Positions 10,427 to 22,227 of a DNA stretch of 64,000 nt are shown here, one piece after another. The DNA comes from Patescibacteria group bacterium (GTDB taxonomy: Bacteria > Patescibacteriota > Gracilibacteria > UBA1369). Under the pieces are notes generated by a model. It was not told the DNA's origin. It did not search any database and was given only the letters and a program-made list of their open reading frames with translations. Each line of letters opens with the position of its first letter. Position 1 is the first letter of the stretch. The position numbers and the translations under genes were made by a program. The stretch spans positions 274,312 to 338,311 of the forward strand of contig CAUJCM010000001.1 in NCBI GenBank assembly GCA_963169655.1, in the 5' to 3' direction.

Positions 10427-12430
10427 GTGAAAAGTTACATTTCGAAAATATTCAAAAAGTTAATAATAATTCTTGTTGCGGGTGGTTTATTCTTTGTTTC
10501 TTTTTTATATGAAGGGAATGTATTAAGTACTATCGCTTCCCAACAAGGACATCAGTTTGCTGTTGGTAAAATAAGCTCTCAAGTTGAAGTGAATAGAAAT
10601 GGAAAGGGATTATTGTTTGGTAGCAATGCTGATTTAGAGATGGGAGATGTTATTTATTCTGGTAATAACGAAGATATTTCACTACTTTTTGCTCAAGATG
10701 GTGAATTAAGATTGGATAAAAATTCAAGGTTAGAAATTACTTATATAGATTTTGAAAACCAAAAATATATTTTTAAATTGTTAAGTGGAAGGATTTGGTT
10801 GCAAAATGTATATAGTAGTGCGAATGTAAATATTTTGTTTGATGGTGGTATAGTTATACCTGGCCAAAGTGTAGTTTTAGTATCACTTAACGGTGAAAAC
10901 ACTCAAGTTTATGCAAATAAAGGAGGTGTGATTTTAGGTTTTGTTGAGAATATTAATGCTATTACAGAAAATATAGATGAAAATAATTCAGTAATAATTA
11001 ACAAACTTTTCTTACCATTTGGTACTGAAGCTACGGTTTATGCAAATAAAATTAAGGAAAATAAAGATACTATTCAAAAATTATTATTTTCTAAATTAAT
11101 TAAGGAATTTAATTATGCTACTTTTGATAAGAAAAATTTAAGTAGTGATTTTTGGCTTAATAACAATATTTCTAAAGATGCAAGACTTACTGAAAATATC
11201 AGAAATAAAAGGCTACAAAATATTCGTACTAGAGGTTTGAAGTATTTATCTTTAGACACAAATAATTACAAAATTGATCAAGATCTTAGAGGAATATTTA
11301 ATAATTTGACTGTTTTTAAAGATAGAGTAGCTAAGAGGGATTTAGTTTCTTTATATGATTTGCTTTATGATGCAGAATATTTATTTGATTATGGAAGAAA
11401 AGATGAAGGACAAAAAAGACTAAATAAATTTGTTGAATTAGCTGATCAATTATTTGAAAAGTATGGAGATGAATTAAAAAAAAGTTATGTTGATCGTATC
11501 CATAGAGAATATGAATTTTTATCTTTTGTAAATCCTGTTGATTCATTATTTGACTTAAAAAAAGTTTTAGAAAATATTTATTTAGATTTGATTAAAGGTA
11601 GTGATTTGGAGTTATCTGTTAAATTTGAATTTTTAACAAATCAAATTGGAGTAATTGGTTATTATGCAGAGAATAATGATTTTAAAAATTTGAAAACTGC
11701 ATTTGATACTTATATGGAGAATTTTAAAATCTTGAGTGAGAGTTATCAAAAAGAGATTACAAATAATATTGCCTTGGTCCAAAGACAAAATCAGGCTTTG
11801 GATAACCTGTTTAACCAGTATGCTAGTTTATATAGACAAAATTATTTCACAAATAAATTATTTATTGAAAATAAATACTTATCTTTACTTCCAGCCAATC
11901 AAGATAAAATTGAAGAAATTCAAAATATAATTGTGCAAAGAATAAATTTTTTAAATAGATTGGAAATTTTTTATTTGAATGGTGACGTGCCACTTATGGA
12001 CGCTCAGAATATTTTAGCTTTAGAATTTTCAGAAATTGAAAAAATTAGACAATTAGGAAATTCAAAAGTTGCAGTATCGCAAATATTTCAAGAAAGAATG
12101 GATTATTTTGGAGTTTTTGGACAATTTATTAATTCTAGTGATATTTCTAGTATTAAACAGGTTAATTTGAAAACTCAATATGAAAACTTTAAAAACAATT
12201 TTAAGTCTGGTGTAGTTGCTGGTAAAAATATGGAAATAGATAGTGAAAATACTTTAAATCCTAATATTGATGTATTGGGTAATAATGTTGATGAAACAAT
12301 TAAAAATACTAATTTACCTTTAGAAGATTTAGATCAAGCAAAGGAAAATATTGAAGATGTAAAGATAGTTGATCAAGAAGATGCGAATATTGTAAAACCA
12401 AAAGTTCCAAGAGTTAAACCTCAAAGTTAG
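10427..12430 (+). CDS. Membrane-anchored FecR-like surface protein
   Basis: 667 residues starting at a GTG, which fits the promoter just upstream. Residues 12-28 form an uncleaved-looking signal anchor (IIILVAGGLFFVSFLY). Residues about 45-175 resemble a FecR domain: a beta-rich stretch with GDVIYSGNNEDISLLF, GELRLDKNSRLEI and LLSGRIWLQ. The remaining 450 residues are helical and charged (many Lys, Asp, Asn, Phe and Tyr), and the C-terminus is KVPRVKPQS. FecR domains elsewhere sense or bind extracellular ligands, often polymers. There is no FecI sigma factor or transport gene nearby, so a signalling role is not indicated. A structural, external protein is more likely. It precedes gyrB by 86 bases. 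The domain call is moderate; the function is unknown. Confidence 0.7.
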   Translation: MKSYISKIFKKLIIILVAGGLFFVSFLYEGNVLSTIASQQGHQFAVGKISSQVEVNRNGKGLLFGSNADLEMGDVIYSGNNEDISLLFAQDGELRLDKNSRLEITYIDFENQKYIFKLLSGRIWLQNVYSSANVNILFDGGIVIPGQSVVLVSLNGENTQVYANKGGVILGFVENINAITENIDENNSVIINKLFLPFGTEATVYANKIKENKDTIQKLLFSKLIKEFNYATFDKKNLSSDFWLNNNISKDARLTENIRNKRLQNIRTRGLKYLSLDTNNYKIDQDLRGIFNNLTVFKDRVAKRDLVSLYDLLYDAEYLFDYGRKDEGQKRLNKFVELADQLFEKYGDELKKSYVDRIHREYEFLSFVNPVDSLFDLKKVLENIYLDLIKGSDLELSVKFEFLTNQIGVIGYYAENNDFKNLKTAFDTYMENFKILSESYQKEITNNIALVQRQNQALDNLFNQYASLYRQNYFTNKLFIENKYLSLLPANQDKIEEIQNIIVQRINFLNRLEIFYLNGDVPLMDAQNILALEFSEIEKIRQLGNSKVAVSQIFQERMDYFGVFGQFINSSDISSIKQVNLKTQYENFKNNFKSGVVAGKNMEIDSENTLNPNIDVLGNNVDETIKNTNLPLEDLDQAKENIEDVKIVDQEDANIVKPKVPRVKPQS

Positions 12431-12489
12431 TTTTAAGGTTTAATTGTATTTTTCAAATTTTTTGTATAAAATGACGCAGGTTTTAATAA

Positions 12490-14430
<1,941 letters not shown>

Positions 14431-14456
14431 ATAATTATTTTTCAAGTTAGAAAATT

Positions 14457-15170
14457 ATGCACAAAAAAATTTTTGTATTTGTAATAGTATTAATTACCTT
14501 GGCTGTTACAAATTTAGCTGGGGCTTTAAGTATAAAACTTTCAAATTATCCAGATTTGAATGCTAAAACTTCATATATTGACGCTATTGAATGGGCTATA
14601 AATAACAAAGTGGCAACAGGCTATGAGAATGGAAATTGGGGACCAGACAACTGTGTTTTGAGATCAGAATTAGTAAAAATGGTGCTCGAAACTAAAGGGA
14701 AAGCTCCGGTTGAAGGTGAAAGATTTACTACTCCTTTTCCTGATGTGAAGACTAGTGATTGGTATTATGCCTACGCAAATAAAGCAAAAAACTTAGGTAT
14801 AATTTCTGGTTATGAAGATGGATTTTTTAGAGGTTGGTTATGTGTAAATAGGGCTGAAGCTATGAAAATTGCTACCAATGCAATGTTTGATAATCCTGAT
14901 TTAACTCAATATAGATATACTCAAGAAATTTATTATGATGATAAAGATGTTGTAGATATGGATGTAAGAGCATGGTATGCTCCTTTTGCAAGATTTTTAT
15001 TTAAAGATAGATTAGTAGGTACTGATCATACTGTGTCTCAAGGCTATGATGAAAGTGTTCATCCTCGTGTATTGAAAATTAATTTTTTTCCAGAAGGTGA
15101 TATGAGTCGAAAAGAGGTTGCAAGGATGTTACATTCAATTGATCAAAAATTAAGATTAAATTCAAAATAA
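14457..15170 (+). CDS. Secreted SLH-domain protein
   Basis: 237 residues with a signal peptide at 1-23 (KKIFVFVIVLITLAVTNLAGA). At least two and probably three S-layer homology repeats follow: residues about 35-75 (YIDAIEWAINNKVATGYENG), 95-140 (DVKTSDWYYAYANKAKNLG, then ISGYEDGFF) and 160-235 (DVRAWYAPFARFLF). SLH domains bind secondary cell-wall polymers and anchor proteins or S-layers to the surface. There is no extra catalytic domain, so this protein is essentially an SLH unit. It may be a linker or a small surface-layer component. It lies 26 bases after gyrB and may share its transcript. The S41 protease at 8522 carries similar repeats. Confidence 0.88.
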   Translation: MHKKIFVFVIVLITLAVTNLAGALSIKLSNYPDLNAKTSYIDAIEWAINNKVATGYENGNWGPDNCVLRSELVKMVLETKGKAPVEGERFTTPFPDVKTSDWYYAYANKAKNLGIISGYEDGFFRGWLCVNRAEAMKIATNAMFDNPDLTQYRYTQEIYYDDKDVVDMDVRAWYAPFARFLFKDRLVGTDHTVSQGYDESVHPRVLKINFFPEGDMSRKEVARMLHSIDQKLRLNSK

Positions 15171-15171
15171 T

Positions 15172-15201
15172 TTGACTTTTTTTCATTTATTAATGCATAC
15201 T
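15172..15201 (+). promoter_or_regulatory. Probable promoter of rpsU
   Basis: TTGACT at 15172-15177 and CATACT at 15196-15201, with an 18-base spacer. It begins right after the stop codon of the SLH gene and would give an rpsU leader of about 60 bases. The -10 box is a weak match. Confidence 0.5.
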
Positions 15202-15267
15202 TTGCGGGCATCAGGTCGAAAACAAGATGTTATTAAAAATTAACTATTTGAAAGGAGGTAAAATAAT

Positions 15268-15474
15268 ATGGCGATTAGTGTAAAAAGGAATCCAAAAGAA
15301 TCAGTTGAAAGGCTTATTGCTAGATTTAATAAGAAAGTTCAATCTAGTCGTATTTTACCTGAATTAAAAGGCAGAAGATATTTTCAAAAACCTTTAAAGA
15401 AGAGACAAATTAGAGCTGCTGCAATTATGAGAAGTCATTATCGAACTTTGAGAGAGAAAATGAAATTTTATTAG
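15268..15474 (+). CDS. rpsU: Ribosomal protein bS21
   Basis: bS21 sits near the 3' end of 16S rRNA, next to the anti-Shine-Dalgarno, and helps initiation. The 68-residue protein shows the family pattern: an acidic N-terminal helix (ESVERLIARFNKKVQSS), then a strongly basic C-terminal half (RRYFQKPLKKRQIRAAA) ending REKMKFY. It has the strongest ribosome-binding site I found on a normal gene here, AAAGGAGGT ending 9 bases before the ATG. This matches the CCTCCTTT at the end of the 16S gene in this window. A promoter precedes it and a terminator follows it, so it is a one-gene unit. Confidence 0.95.
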   Translation: MAISVKRNPKESVERLIARFNKKVQSSRILPELKGRRYFQKPLKKRQIRAAAIMRSHYRTLREKMKFY

Positions 15475-15482
15475 AGATTATT

Positions 15483-15518
15483 AAAGTGCTTTATGAATTT
15501 CATAGAGCACTTTTTTTG
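15483..15518 (+). terminator. Rho-independent terminator of rpsU
   Basis: The arms AAAGTGCT (15483-15490) and AGCACTTT (15506-15513), extended inwards by TATGAA/TTCATA, are followed by an unbroken T run. It ends 11 bases before the prmC start codon. Confidence 0.85.
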
Positions 15519-15529
15519 TGCCTTTTTTT

Positions 15530-16369
15530 ATGAATATTACTATTGAAGAAAATTTAGATTTTGCAAAGCAAAAAGGTTTAAATAACATTGATAGTTGGGC
15601 TTTGATGAAATTTGTGACCGGAATGGAAGATTCTAAATTATTTTTAAGTAATGATCGTGAGCTTACATTAGAGCAAAGAGATTTTTTTATAGAAAATGTA
15701 GAAAATTTATTAAATGGCAAACCTTTAGCTTATATAACAGGTAAAAAAGAATTTTATAATTTAGAATTTTTTGTAAATAATAATGTTTTAATTCCAAGGC
15801 CTGAATCAGAATTAATTGTAGATATGGTTTTAGAGTTTGTGAAGAAAAATGGTTTGAAAGATGTAATTATTGCTGATATTGGTACAGGTTCTGGCTGTAT
15901 TTTATTAGCAATTATTAAGAATTTAAAAGAGTCAAATGGTATTGGGATTGATATTTCTAAGAAAGCTCTTGAAGTAGCTAATAGTAATGCGGAAAATTTA
16001 GGGATTGGAAAGCAAATTACTTTGTTAAATTGTGATTTATTGGATAGTTTTAATGACAAAGTAGATATTATTGTGGCTAATTTACCTTATATTGGTAAAG
16101 TCAGATTTAATTTTGTTGCTGGGAATGTTTTGAATAATGAACCTGAAATTGCTTTATTTGGTGGTGATGATGGTTTAGACTTGTATAGAAAATTATTTCA
16201 ACAAATAAATCAAAAAACTTGGAAACCTAAAATTATGTTTGGAGAATTTGGTTTTGGACAGGAAGAATTAATGTTAGACTTGCTTAGACAATATTTTAAA
16301 GAATATCATTTTGAAATTATTAATGATTTAGCAGGTATTCCAAGAATTTTTATAGTTAAATTTAATTAA
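15530..16369 (+). CDS. prmC: Release factor glutamine methyltransferase PrmC
   Basis: PrmC methylates the Gln of the GGQ motif of release factors, using S-adenosylmethionine. From the ATG at 15530 the protein has 279 residues. It has a helical N-terminal substrate domain, the SAM-binding motif [14 protein letters not shown] near 117-130, and the catalytic VANLPYIG near 182-189 (an NPPY variant with Leu). The frame opens earlier, at a GTG at 15518, but that codon lies in the T run of the rpsU terminator. The ATG is therefore the better start. The substrate gene prfA follows 5 bases after the stop, the usual pairing with the order reversed relative to E. coli. Confidence 0.93.
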   Translation: MNITIEENLDFAKQKGLNNIDSWALMKFVTGMEDSKLFLSNDRELTLEQRDFFIENVENLLNGKPLAYITGKKEFYNLEFFVNNNVLIPRPESELIVDMVLEFVKKNGLKDVIIADIGTGSGCILLAIIKNLKESNGIGIDISKKALEVANSNAENLGIGKQITLLNCDLLDSFNDKVDIIVANLPYIGKVRFNFVAGNVLNNEPEIALFGGDDGLDLYRKLFQQINQKTWKPKIMFGEFGFGQEELMLDLLRQYFKEYHFEIINDLAGIPRIFIVKFN

Positions 16370-16374
16370 AAATT

Positions 16375-17451
16375 ATGATTGCAGATAAATTACAGAATTT
16401 AGAAGATGAGTATGTTAAAATAGAAAATTCTATGGCTGATCCAAATATTATTTCTAATCAAAGTGAATATTTGAGGTTATCGAGGAGATATAAAGAATTA
16501 GAAGTTATTGTTAATTTATATAGAGAATTTAAAAAATTTGAGATTCAATATAAAGATGCTGAAGAAATTTTAAATACTGAGAATGATGAAGAAATGAGAG
16601 ATTTTGCAAAAGAACAATTAAAAATTGCAAGAGATCAATTAGAGAGAATAGAAGAAGCTCTAAAAGTTGAATTATTACCGAAAGATCCCAATGACTTTAA
16701 AAATGCTATTGTGGAAATTAGAGCTGGGGCTGGAGGTGAAGAGGCTTCTTTATTTGGTGCAGAACTTGCTAGAGCTTATATGAGATATATGGAGCATCAT
16801 CAATATAAAATAGAAATGATTAGTCAAAGTGATGCAACTGCTGGAGGAATTAAAGAAATGATTTTTAAAATTGTTGGTGGAGAAATGCCTTACGGAATTA
16901 TCAAATATGAGTCTGGGGTACATCGAGTTCAAAGAGTTCCAATTACTGAAAATAAAGGGAGGGTTCATACTTCTACAATTACTGTCGCGGTTCTTCCAGA
17001 AGCAGAAGAAGTTGATGTTGTTATTAAAGATAATGATTTGAAAATTGATGTGTATCGATCAAGTGGTCCAGGAGGACAAAGTGTTAATACTACGGATTCA
17101 GCAGTTAGAATTACTCATTTGCCATCTGGTTTAGTGGTGTCAATGCAAGATGAAAAGTCACAATTAAAAAATAAAGCTAGAGCTTTAGAAATTTTGAGAA
17201 CTCGTCTATATGCTTTAGAACAAGAAAAAAGACAAAAGGAGCTTGGTGAGCAAAGACTTGCCCAAATTGGAAGTGGTGATAGGTCTGAAAAAATTCGAAC
17301 TTATAATTTTCCTCAAGATCGTGTGACAGATCATCGTATCAATAAAAGTTGGTCAAATTTACCTGGAATAATGGAAGGTGATTTACAAGATATTTTTGAA
17401 TCTTTAAGAATGGAAGATCAGGCGCAGAGGTTGGCAGAGGCAGCTGGATAG
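16375..17451 (+). CDS. prfA: Peptide chain release factor 1
   Basis: RF1 reads UAA and UAG stop codons and triggers peptide release. The 358-residue protein is full length. The tripeptide anticodon mimic is P-I-T in [18 protein letters not shown] (near residue 187), the P-x-T form typical of RF1 rather than the SPF of RF2. The catalytic motif [15 protein letters not shown] is at about 228-242, and its Gln is the target of PrmC, encoded just upstream. Genes in this window end in TAA, TAG or TGA, so an RF2 must exist elsewhere in the genome. Its start fits tight coupling to prmC. Confidence 0.97.
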   Translation: MIADKLQNLEDEYVKIENSMADPNIISNQSEYLRLSRRYKELEVIVNLYREFKKFEIQYKDAEEILNTENDEEMRDFAKEQLKIARDQLERIEEALKVELLPKDPNDFKNAIVEIRAGAGGEEASLFGAELARAYMRYMEHHQYKIEMISQSDATAGGIKEMIFKIVGGEMPYGIIKYESGVHRVQRVPITENKGRVHTSTITVAVLPEAEEVDVVIKDNDLKIDVYRSSGPGGQSVNTTDSAVRITHLPSGLVVSMQDEKSQLKNKARALEILRTRLYALEQEKRQKELGEQRLAQIGSGDRSEKIRTYNFPQDRVTDHRINKSWSNLPGIMEGDLQDIFESLRMEDQAQRLAEAAG

Positions 17452-17474
17452 TGATAATTTGTGGGGTGAAATTT

Positions 17475-17846
17475 TTAAAATAATCGGAAATTTTTGATTC
17501 CATCAGTTATTGTATTTGTTAAATCTCCCATTTTACCAACAGCAGACTGAATAGAATCTCTCATTGAAGAGTAATTTTCTTGTAAAGAAACTACTGATTG
17601 ATTAATTGAATCTAAATAATTTTTGAATGATAAATATCCCAAAATAATTAATAAGATGGAAATCATATATGGAATAAGTTGAATGAAGATTTGAATATTT
17701 CTTTTCCTTATTTCTTCTTTATGTTTTTGAGCTGTAATTTCTAATAGTTTATGTAAATTGTGGTTTTGCTCTTTTAGTAAACTGATGATTAACTTTAAAC
17801 TTTTTGTTTTTTCAGAAGTTTTAGACTCAGAATTTATTTTTTCCAT
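17475..17846 (-). CDS. Single-pass membrane protein with coiled coil, unknown function
   Basis: 123 residues. Residues 1-50 are hydrophilic with a basic stretch HKEEIRKRN just before a single membrane helix at about 51-69 (IFIQLIPYMISILLIILGY). By the positive-inside rule the N-terminus is probably cytoplasmic and the C-terminal 50 residues outside. The C-terminal part (QENYSSMRDSIQSAVGKMG) could form a short coiled coil. No family is recognised. It is convergent with prfA and divergent from tatD, with its own short upstream region, so it is a single-gene unit. Base composition matches its neighbours. Confidence 0.6.
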   Translation of the reverse strand: MEKINSESKTSEKTKSLKLIISLLKEQNHNLHKLLEITAQKHKEEIRKRNIQIFIQLIPYMISILLIILGYLSFKNYLDSINQSVVSLQENYSSMRDSIQSAVGKMGDLTNTITDGIKNFRLF

Positions 17847-17902
17847 CTTGTACTTTTAATTATTTTTACATTAGTATAATGGAGAATTTTTAAAAATCGA
17901 AA

Positions 17903-18682
17903 ATGAAATTAATTGATACTCACTCTCATATTCATTTTTCAAAAGATTTTCCTGATTTTGAAGAGGTTTTGATAAGAGCGAAAGAGGCAGGAGTTTATAA
18001 ACAAGTTTTGGTTGGTTGTGATGTCGAAGACTCATTTGAAGCTTTTAAGGTTGCAAAAAATTTTGATGATTTGTTTTGGACTTTTGGTATACATCCACAT
18101 TCAAGTGATCAAGGAAATGAAAAAATTTATGAGATGCTTAGTGAGATTTTGGCTGATAAAAATGAAGATTTTGAAAAATTACCAGTTGCTATTGGTGAAA
18201 TTGGTTTAGATTATTTTAGAAATTTACAAAGTAAAGAAACACAGATTGAGGCTTTTATTAAACAATTAAATATTGCCAAAGAATTTGATTTGCCAGTGAT
18301 TTTACATATTCGAGATGCTTTTGAAGATACTTTTAAGATTTTAGAAAAAGAGAAAAATAGTAAAGTACTTTTACATTGTTTTAGTGGAGGTATTAAGGAA
18401 GCTGATTGGGCATGGAATAGGGGATTTATGGTTTCTTTTTCAGGTATAGTTACTTATAAAAAAAATCTAGAATTACAAGAATGTGCCAAGATTGCTCCTA
18501 AAGATTTATTTGTTGTGGAAACTGACTGTCCATATTTAGCCCCACAAAAATTTAGAGGGCAAAGAAATGAACCAGCTTTTGTGGCTGAAATTGCAAAACT
18601 TATTGCTGAACTTAGAAATATTTCTGCAGAGGAATTAGCTATATTGACTACTTCAAATGCTGAGAGGTATTTTAAAATTTAA
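17903..18682 (+). CDS. tatD: TatD-family metal-dependent DNase/hydrolase
   Basis: TatD-type hydrolases are TIM-barrel enzymes with two metal ions and have 3'-5' exonuclease or repair roles. The 259 residues show all signature motifs: DTHSHIHF at 5-12 (first metal His pair), GEIGLDYFR near 97-105, LPVILHIRDA near 131-140, LLHCFSG near 155-161, and VETDCPYLAPQ near 202-212. Its last four bases overlap the end of radA on the other strand, so the two are convergent with no spare DNA. The substrate is not predictable from sequence. Confidence 0.93.
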   Translation: MKLIDTHSHIHFSKDFPDFEEVLIRAKEAGVYKQVLVGCDVEDSFEAFKVAKNFDDLFWTFGIHPHSSDQGNEKIYEMLSEILADKNEDFEKLPVAIGEIGLDYFRNLQSKETQIEAFIKQLNIAKEFDLPVILHIRDAFEDTFKILEKEKNSKVLLHCFSGGIKEADWAWNRGFMVSFSGIVTYKKNLELQECAKIAPKDLFVVETDCPYLAPQKFRGQRNEPAFVAEIAKLIAELRNISAEELAILTTSNAERYFKI

Positions 18683-20049
18683 GTGAAAAGTAATTTAGCT
18701 ACTTTTTCTATATCTTCTAATTCAATAATTTTTATTGCTTTATTAGCTTTTAAAGGTTTATCGCTTTTAGCTGTGATGATTGTTGTGAAACCTAATTTTT
18801 CTGCTTCTTTGATTCTTTTATTGATATGACTAGCTGGTCTTAATTCACCTGATAAACCAATTTCTCCTAAGAATACTGTTTTTTCTGGTAAGGGTATTTT
18901 TTTGAAGGAAGAAATGATGGCTGCAGCAATAGACAAATCGACTGCTGTTTCTTGTAATTTAAATCCTCCAATAATATTTACAAAAATATCTTGAGAATTT
19001 AAATTGATTTTTAAAAACTTTTGTAAAACTGCGGATAGAAGCTGCAATCTATTGATATCAAAGCCACTCGCTGTCCTTTTTGGATAACCGAAAACTGTAT
19101 GATTTGTTAAAGCTTGTACTTCTAAAATTAATGGGTGGCTCCCCTCAAGAGTTACAGTAATTGCAGATCCAATAGCATCTTTTTTACGACCTTGTAAAAA
19201 TATTTCTGATGGATTTTTAATTTCTTCTAAGCCACTTTCAACCATTTCCATAATTGTAATTTCATTGGTAGATCCAAAACGATTTTTTAAACCTCGGATA
19301 ATTCTTAGATGTTGATGTCTTTCCCCCTCGATAAATAAAACAGTATCAACTAAATGTTCTAAAACTTTGGGACCTGCCAAATCTCCATCTTTATTGACAT
19401 GACCAATAATTAAACAGCTGATATTTTGGCCTTTGCAAATTTCCATTAATCTTTCAGTACAATATCTAATTTGGCTTATGCTTCCTGGCAAAGCACTCAA
19501 TTCAAGAGAATATAGAACTTGAATAGAATCAATTACTAAAAATTTTGGATTTAAAGTATTGATTTGGCTCAAGATATTTTCCAAACAAGTTTCTGATAAA
19601 AGTGAAATATTTTCTGATTGAATTTTAAGTCTTTTGGCTCTTTCGGCAATTTGTAAAGTGGATTCTTCTCCTGAAATATATAAAACTGCTAAATTTTCTT
19701 TAGCGATATCTGCAGAAATTTCTAAAGTTAAGGTAGATTTTCCAATTCCTGGTTCACCACTTAAAAGAATCATACTGCCAACTTTTAAACCTCCTCCGAG
19801 AACTGTATTTAATCCTGGATATTTTAAATTGATTCTTTGATTATTAACTTGGAAATTGTGATTAAGTGAGATAGCAGTATTGGGGCTTGTATGCGGAAAT
19901 TTAGATTGGCTAATACTATTTTTTTTATTAGGAATAATTTGTTGTTCTTCTTGAAAAGTATTCCACTCATTGCAGTCTGGACATTTCCCAATCCATTTTG
20001 GGCTTTGATAACCACAATTATTGCAAAGATAAATGACTTTAGTTTTCAT
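18679..20049 (-). CDS. radA: DNA repair protein RadA
   Basis: RadA is a RecA-like ATPase that helps process recombination intermediates and extends D-loops. The 456-residue protein is complete. It has an N-terminal zinc finger with C9, C12, C23 and C26 (CNNCGY to CPDCNEW), Walker A GEPGIGKST near 97-105, and the RadA signature KNRFG near 255. A C-terminal Lon-like domain carries GGFKLQETAVDLSIAAA and GEIGLSGELRPA. It lies 3 bases downstream of the GT4 glycosyltransferase on the same strand, probably co-transcribed. The zinc finger is intact, in contrast to Tgt and bL31. Confidence 0.96.
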   Translation of the reverse strand: MKTKVIYLCNNCGYQSPKWIGKCPDCNEWNTFQEEQQIIPNKKNSISQSKFPHTSPNTAISLNHNFQVNNQRINLKYPGLNTVLGGGLKVGSMILLSGEPGIGKSTLTLEISADIAKENLAVLYISGEESTLQIAERAKRLKIQSENISLLSETCLENILSQINTLNPKFLVIDSIQVLYSLELSALPGSISQIRYCTERLMEICKGQNISCLIIGHVNKDGDLAGPKVLEHLVDTVLFIEGERHQHLRIIRGLKNRFGSTNEITIMEMVESGLEEIKNPSEIFLQGRKKDAIGSAITVTLEGSHPLILEVQALTNHTVFGYPKRTASGFDINRLQLLSAVLQKFLKINLNSQDIFVNIIGGFKLQETAVDLSIAAAIISSFKKIPLPEKTVFLGEIGLSGELRPASHINKRIKEAEKLGFTTIITAKSDKPLKANKAIKIIELEDIEKVAKLLFT

Positions 20050-20052
20050 AAA

Positions 20053-21183
20053 TTATTTTTTTAAGACTTGATTATAAACCTTTGTGGTTTCAATGGCCAT
20101 TTTATTTGCAGAAAAATTTTGCCAATATTTTTGATTATAATTAATCATTTTTTCTCTTAAATTTTTATTGGTGATAAGTAATTCTATGGCTTGGGCTAGA
20201 GATTGAGGATCTTTTATTGGAGTTAAAATTCCATTATTTTTACTTTGTATTATTTCTGGTATACCGCCAATTTTGCTTGCTATTATCGGTAAATTGTTTT
20301 GCATAGCTTCTAAAATAACTAATCCAAATGCCTCTTTGATACTTGGTAAAATAAATATGTCTGCTGCTTGCATCAATTTATTAATATCATCTCTTTGCCC
20401 AAGCAAAATTATTTTATCAGTGAGATTTAAACTGAAGATTAATTTTTCTAAATCTTTTTTTTCTGGCCCATCACCTGCAATGATTAATTTAATTTGAGGA
20501 TATTTATTTATGATTTTTTTTATAGCTTGAATTAAATATTTATACCCTTTTCTTGAATGTAAAGTTCCTGCTGAAAAAATGATAATTGATTTTGTATTTG
20601 CTTGAAAGATTTCCTTTCTTATTTGATTTCTTTCTTGAGTAGTAATTTTGTTTTTATTTTCCTCAATTCCATTATGAATAGTGATAATTTTGGAGCTGAT
20701 TTTTGAATATAAAGATGCCATTAACTTTTGATTTGCTTTAGATACTGTAATTATTTTTTGAGGAATTTTTAAAGTTAATTTTTTGTAAATATTTTTGAAA
20801 AAGTTTAATTTAAATGGGTCATGCTCGGTAATTATCAATGGAATTTGATATTTTTTTGCTATTAGAAATGCATATTTAGAAGCCATAGGATTCCAAATTT
20901 GCGCATGTATGAGATCGGGATTTTCTTTTTGAATAATTTTTTTTAACTCAAAATAATTTTGAATACTATTTTTTGATTTAATATTGGTAATTATTAAATT
21001 AATTTTTTCTTGGTGAATCTTTTGATACCAAGTTTCTAGGGAAGGGGATTTACGAGTGACGATTATAGGTGTGAATTTTTGTTTATTTAAATGTTTAACA
21101 AGCAAATAGAGTTGATGTTCAGCTCCTCCATAAAGTGGAGTATCTGTATAAAATAAAATTTTATATTTTTTGGTATTATTCAA
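20053..21183 (-). CDS. GT4-family glycosyltransferase
   Basis: A GT-B fold retaining glycosyltransferase (CAZy GT4 type) of 376 residues, likely acting on envelope glycans or glycolipids. The start FYTDTPLYGGAEHQLYLLV (about 11-29) has the Gly-Gly acceptor loop. The donor-binding half contains IIFSAGTLHSRKGYKYLI near 200 and the E-x7-E motif region PSIKEAFGLVILEAMQ near 287-302. No signal peptide or membrane helix is visible, so it is cytoplasmic or peripheral. It sits upstream of radA with 3 bases between. The sugar and acceptor cannot be told from sequence. Other envelope glycan genes lie at 54003 and 56441. Confidence 0.9.
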   Translation of the reverse strand: MNNTKKYKILFYTDTPLYGGAEHQLYLLVKHLNKQKFTPIIVTRKSPSLETWYQKIHQEKINLIITNIKSKNSIQNYFELKKIIQKENPDLIHAQIWNPMASKYAFLIAKKYQIPLIITEHDPFKLNFFKNIYKKLTLKIPQKIITVSKANQKLMASLYSKISSKIITIHNGIEENKNKITTQERNQIRKEIFQANTKSIIIFSAGTLHSRKGYKYLIQAIKKIINKYPQIKLIIAGDGPEKKDLEKLIFSLNLTDKIILLGQRDDINKLMQAADIFILPSIKEAFGLVILEAMQNNLPIIASKIGGIPEIIQSKNNGILTPIKDPQSLAQAIELLITNKNLREKMINYNQKYWQNFSANKMAIETTKVYNQVLKK

Positions 21184-21299
21184 GTTTGAACATAAAAATT
21201 TTACTGAATTTTACCTGTGAAAATCTCTGAAAGCAAAATTCTTAAAAAATATAATTGAATTTAAATCGATAGCGTGTTAACTTTTCCACGCAAATATTT

Positions 21300-21375
21300 G
21301 GGTTAGTAGCTCAGTTGGTAGAGCGGCTCCCTCTTAAGGAGATGGTCCCCGGTTCGAGCCCGGGCTGACCCACCA
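21300..21375 (+). tRNA. tRNA-Lys (CTT)
   Basis: A cloverleaf with acceptor GGGTTAG/CTGACCC and D arm GCTC/GAGC. The anticodon loop CTCTTAA gives CTT, and the T arm is CCGG(TTCGAGC)CCGG. The 3' CCA is encoded. There is a G-A mismatch at the top of the anticodon stem. It lies between the GT4 gene and mutM. Confidence 0.95.
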
Positions 21376-21392
21376 AGATTTGATCTTTATTT

Positions 21393-22217
21393 ATGCCAGA
21401 ATTACCTGAAGTTGAGACAGTGATTAGAGAAATTAAGCCTTTTTTAATAGGTAAAAAATTTTGGAAATTAGAAGTTTTTAATAAAAATACTTTTTTACCA
21501 TCTATAAAAGATTTTGAAATTTATTTGCCTGGTAAAAAGATTTTAGATGTTTATAGAAGAGGTAAATATATTATTTTTGAATTATCAGAAGATTTTGTAA
21601 TGGTGGTGCATTTGCGAATGACAGGTGCTTTATTAATTAGTCAAATTCAAAGAAATAAAAAGCATTTTTGTGCAGAATTTATTTTTAGTGATGCTAAAAA
21701 ACTTTATTTTAGAGATATTAGAAAATTTGGGAGGATTTATTTGTATAAAAAAGATCAATTTTTAAAGGAAACTGGTATTAATAAATTAGGGATTGATCCA
21801 ATTGTTGATGACTTTACCTTAAAAAATTTTGTGGATAATTTTTCTATGAAAAGAGGAGTTTTAAAGAAAAATTTATTAGATCAAAGTATTATTGCTGGAA
21901 TTGGAAATATTTATGCTGATGAAATTGCTTTTAAATCTAAACTTCATCCATTGTCAGAAGTAGGGAAACTTAATAATAAGGATTTAAAAAATATTTTTTC
22001 TTCAGTTAAAGAGGTTTTAGAATTGGCTATTGAAAATAATGGAAGTAGTATTGAAAATTTTGTGGATGCAAAAGGTCAAAGTGGACATAATCAAAATTAT
22101 TTACAGGTTTATGGTCGTAAAGGTGAGAAATGTTTGAGATGTGATTTTATTTTAGAAAAGATAAAAGTTATGGGAAGAGGGACTTATTTTTGCCCTAATT
22201 GTCAGGAATTAAAGTAA
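21393..22217 (+). CDS. mutM: Formamidopyrimidine-DNA glycosylase
   Basis: MutM (Fpg) removes 8-oxoguanine and formamidopyrimidines and cuts the abasic site. The 274-residue protein starts MPELPEVETVIREI, which carries the catalytic Pro2 and Glu3. It has the H2TH region around 150-215 (LLDQSIIAGIGNIYADEIAF) and the C-terminal zinc finger with CLRCDFILEK and GTYFCPNCQ, all four Cys present. The QSGHNQNYLQVYGRKG segment before the finger is typical. The ATG follows the tRNA-Lys CCA end by 17 bases, and a strong hairpin terminator follows the stop. Confidence 0.97.
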   Translation: MPELPEVETVIREIKPFLIGKKFWKLEVFNKNTFLPSIKDFEIYLPGKKILDVYRRGKYIIFELSEDFVMVVHLRMTGALLISQIQRNKKHFCAEFIFSDAKKLYFRDIRKFGRIYLYKKDQFLKETGINKLGIDPIVDDFTLKNFVDNFSMKRGVLKKNLLDQSIIAGIGNIYADEIAFKSKLHPLSEVGKLNNKDLKNIFSSVKEVLELAIENNGSSIENFVDAKGQSGHNQNYLQVYGRKGEKCLRCDFILEKIKVMGRGTYFCPNCQELK

Positions 22218-22227
22218 GTTGAATTTT

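Noticed and set aside
18012-18209. Alternative frames within tatD and other housekeeping genes
   Set aside because: They overlap well-supported genes and have no family features.
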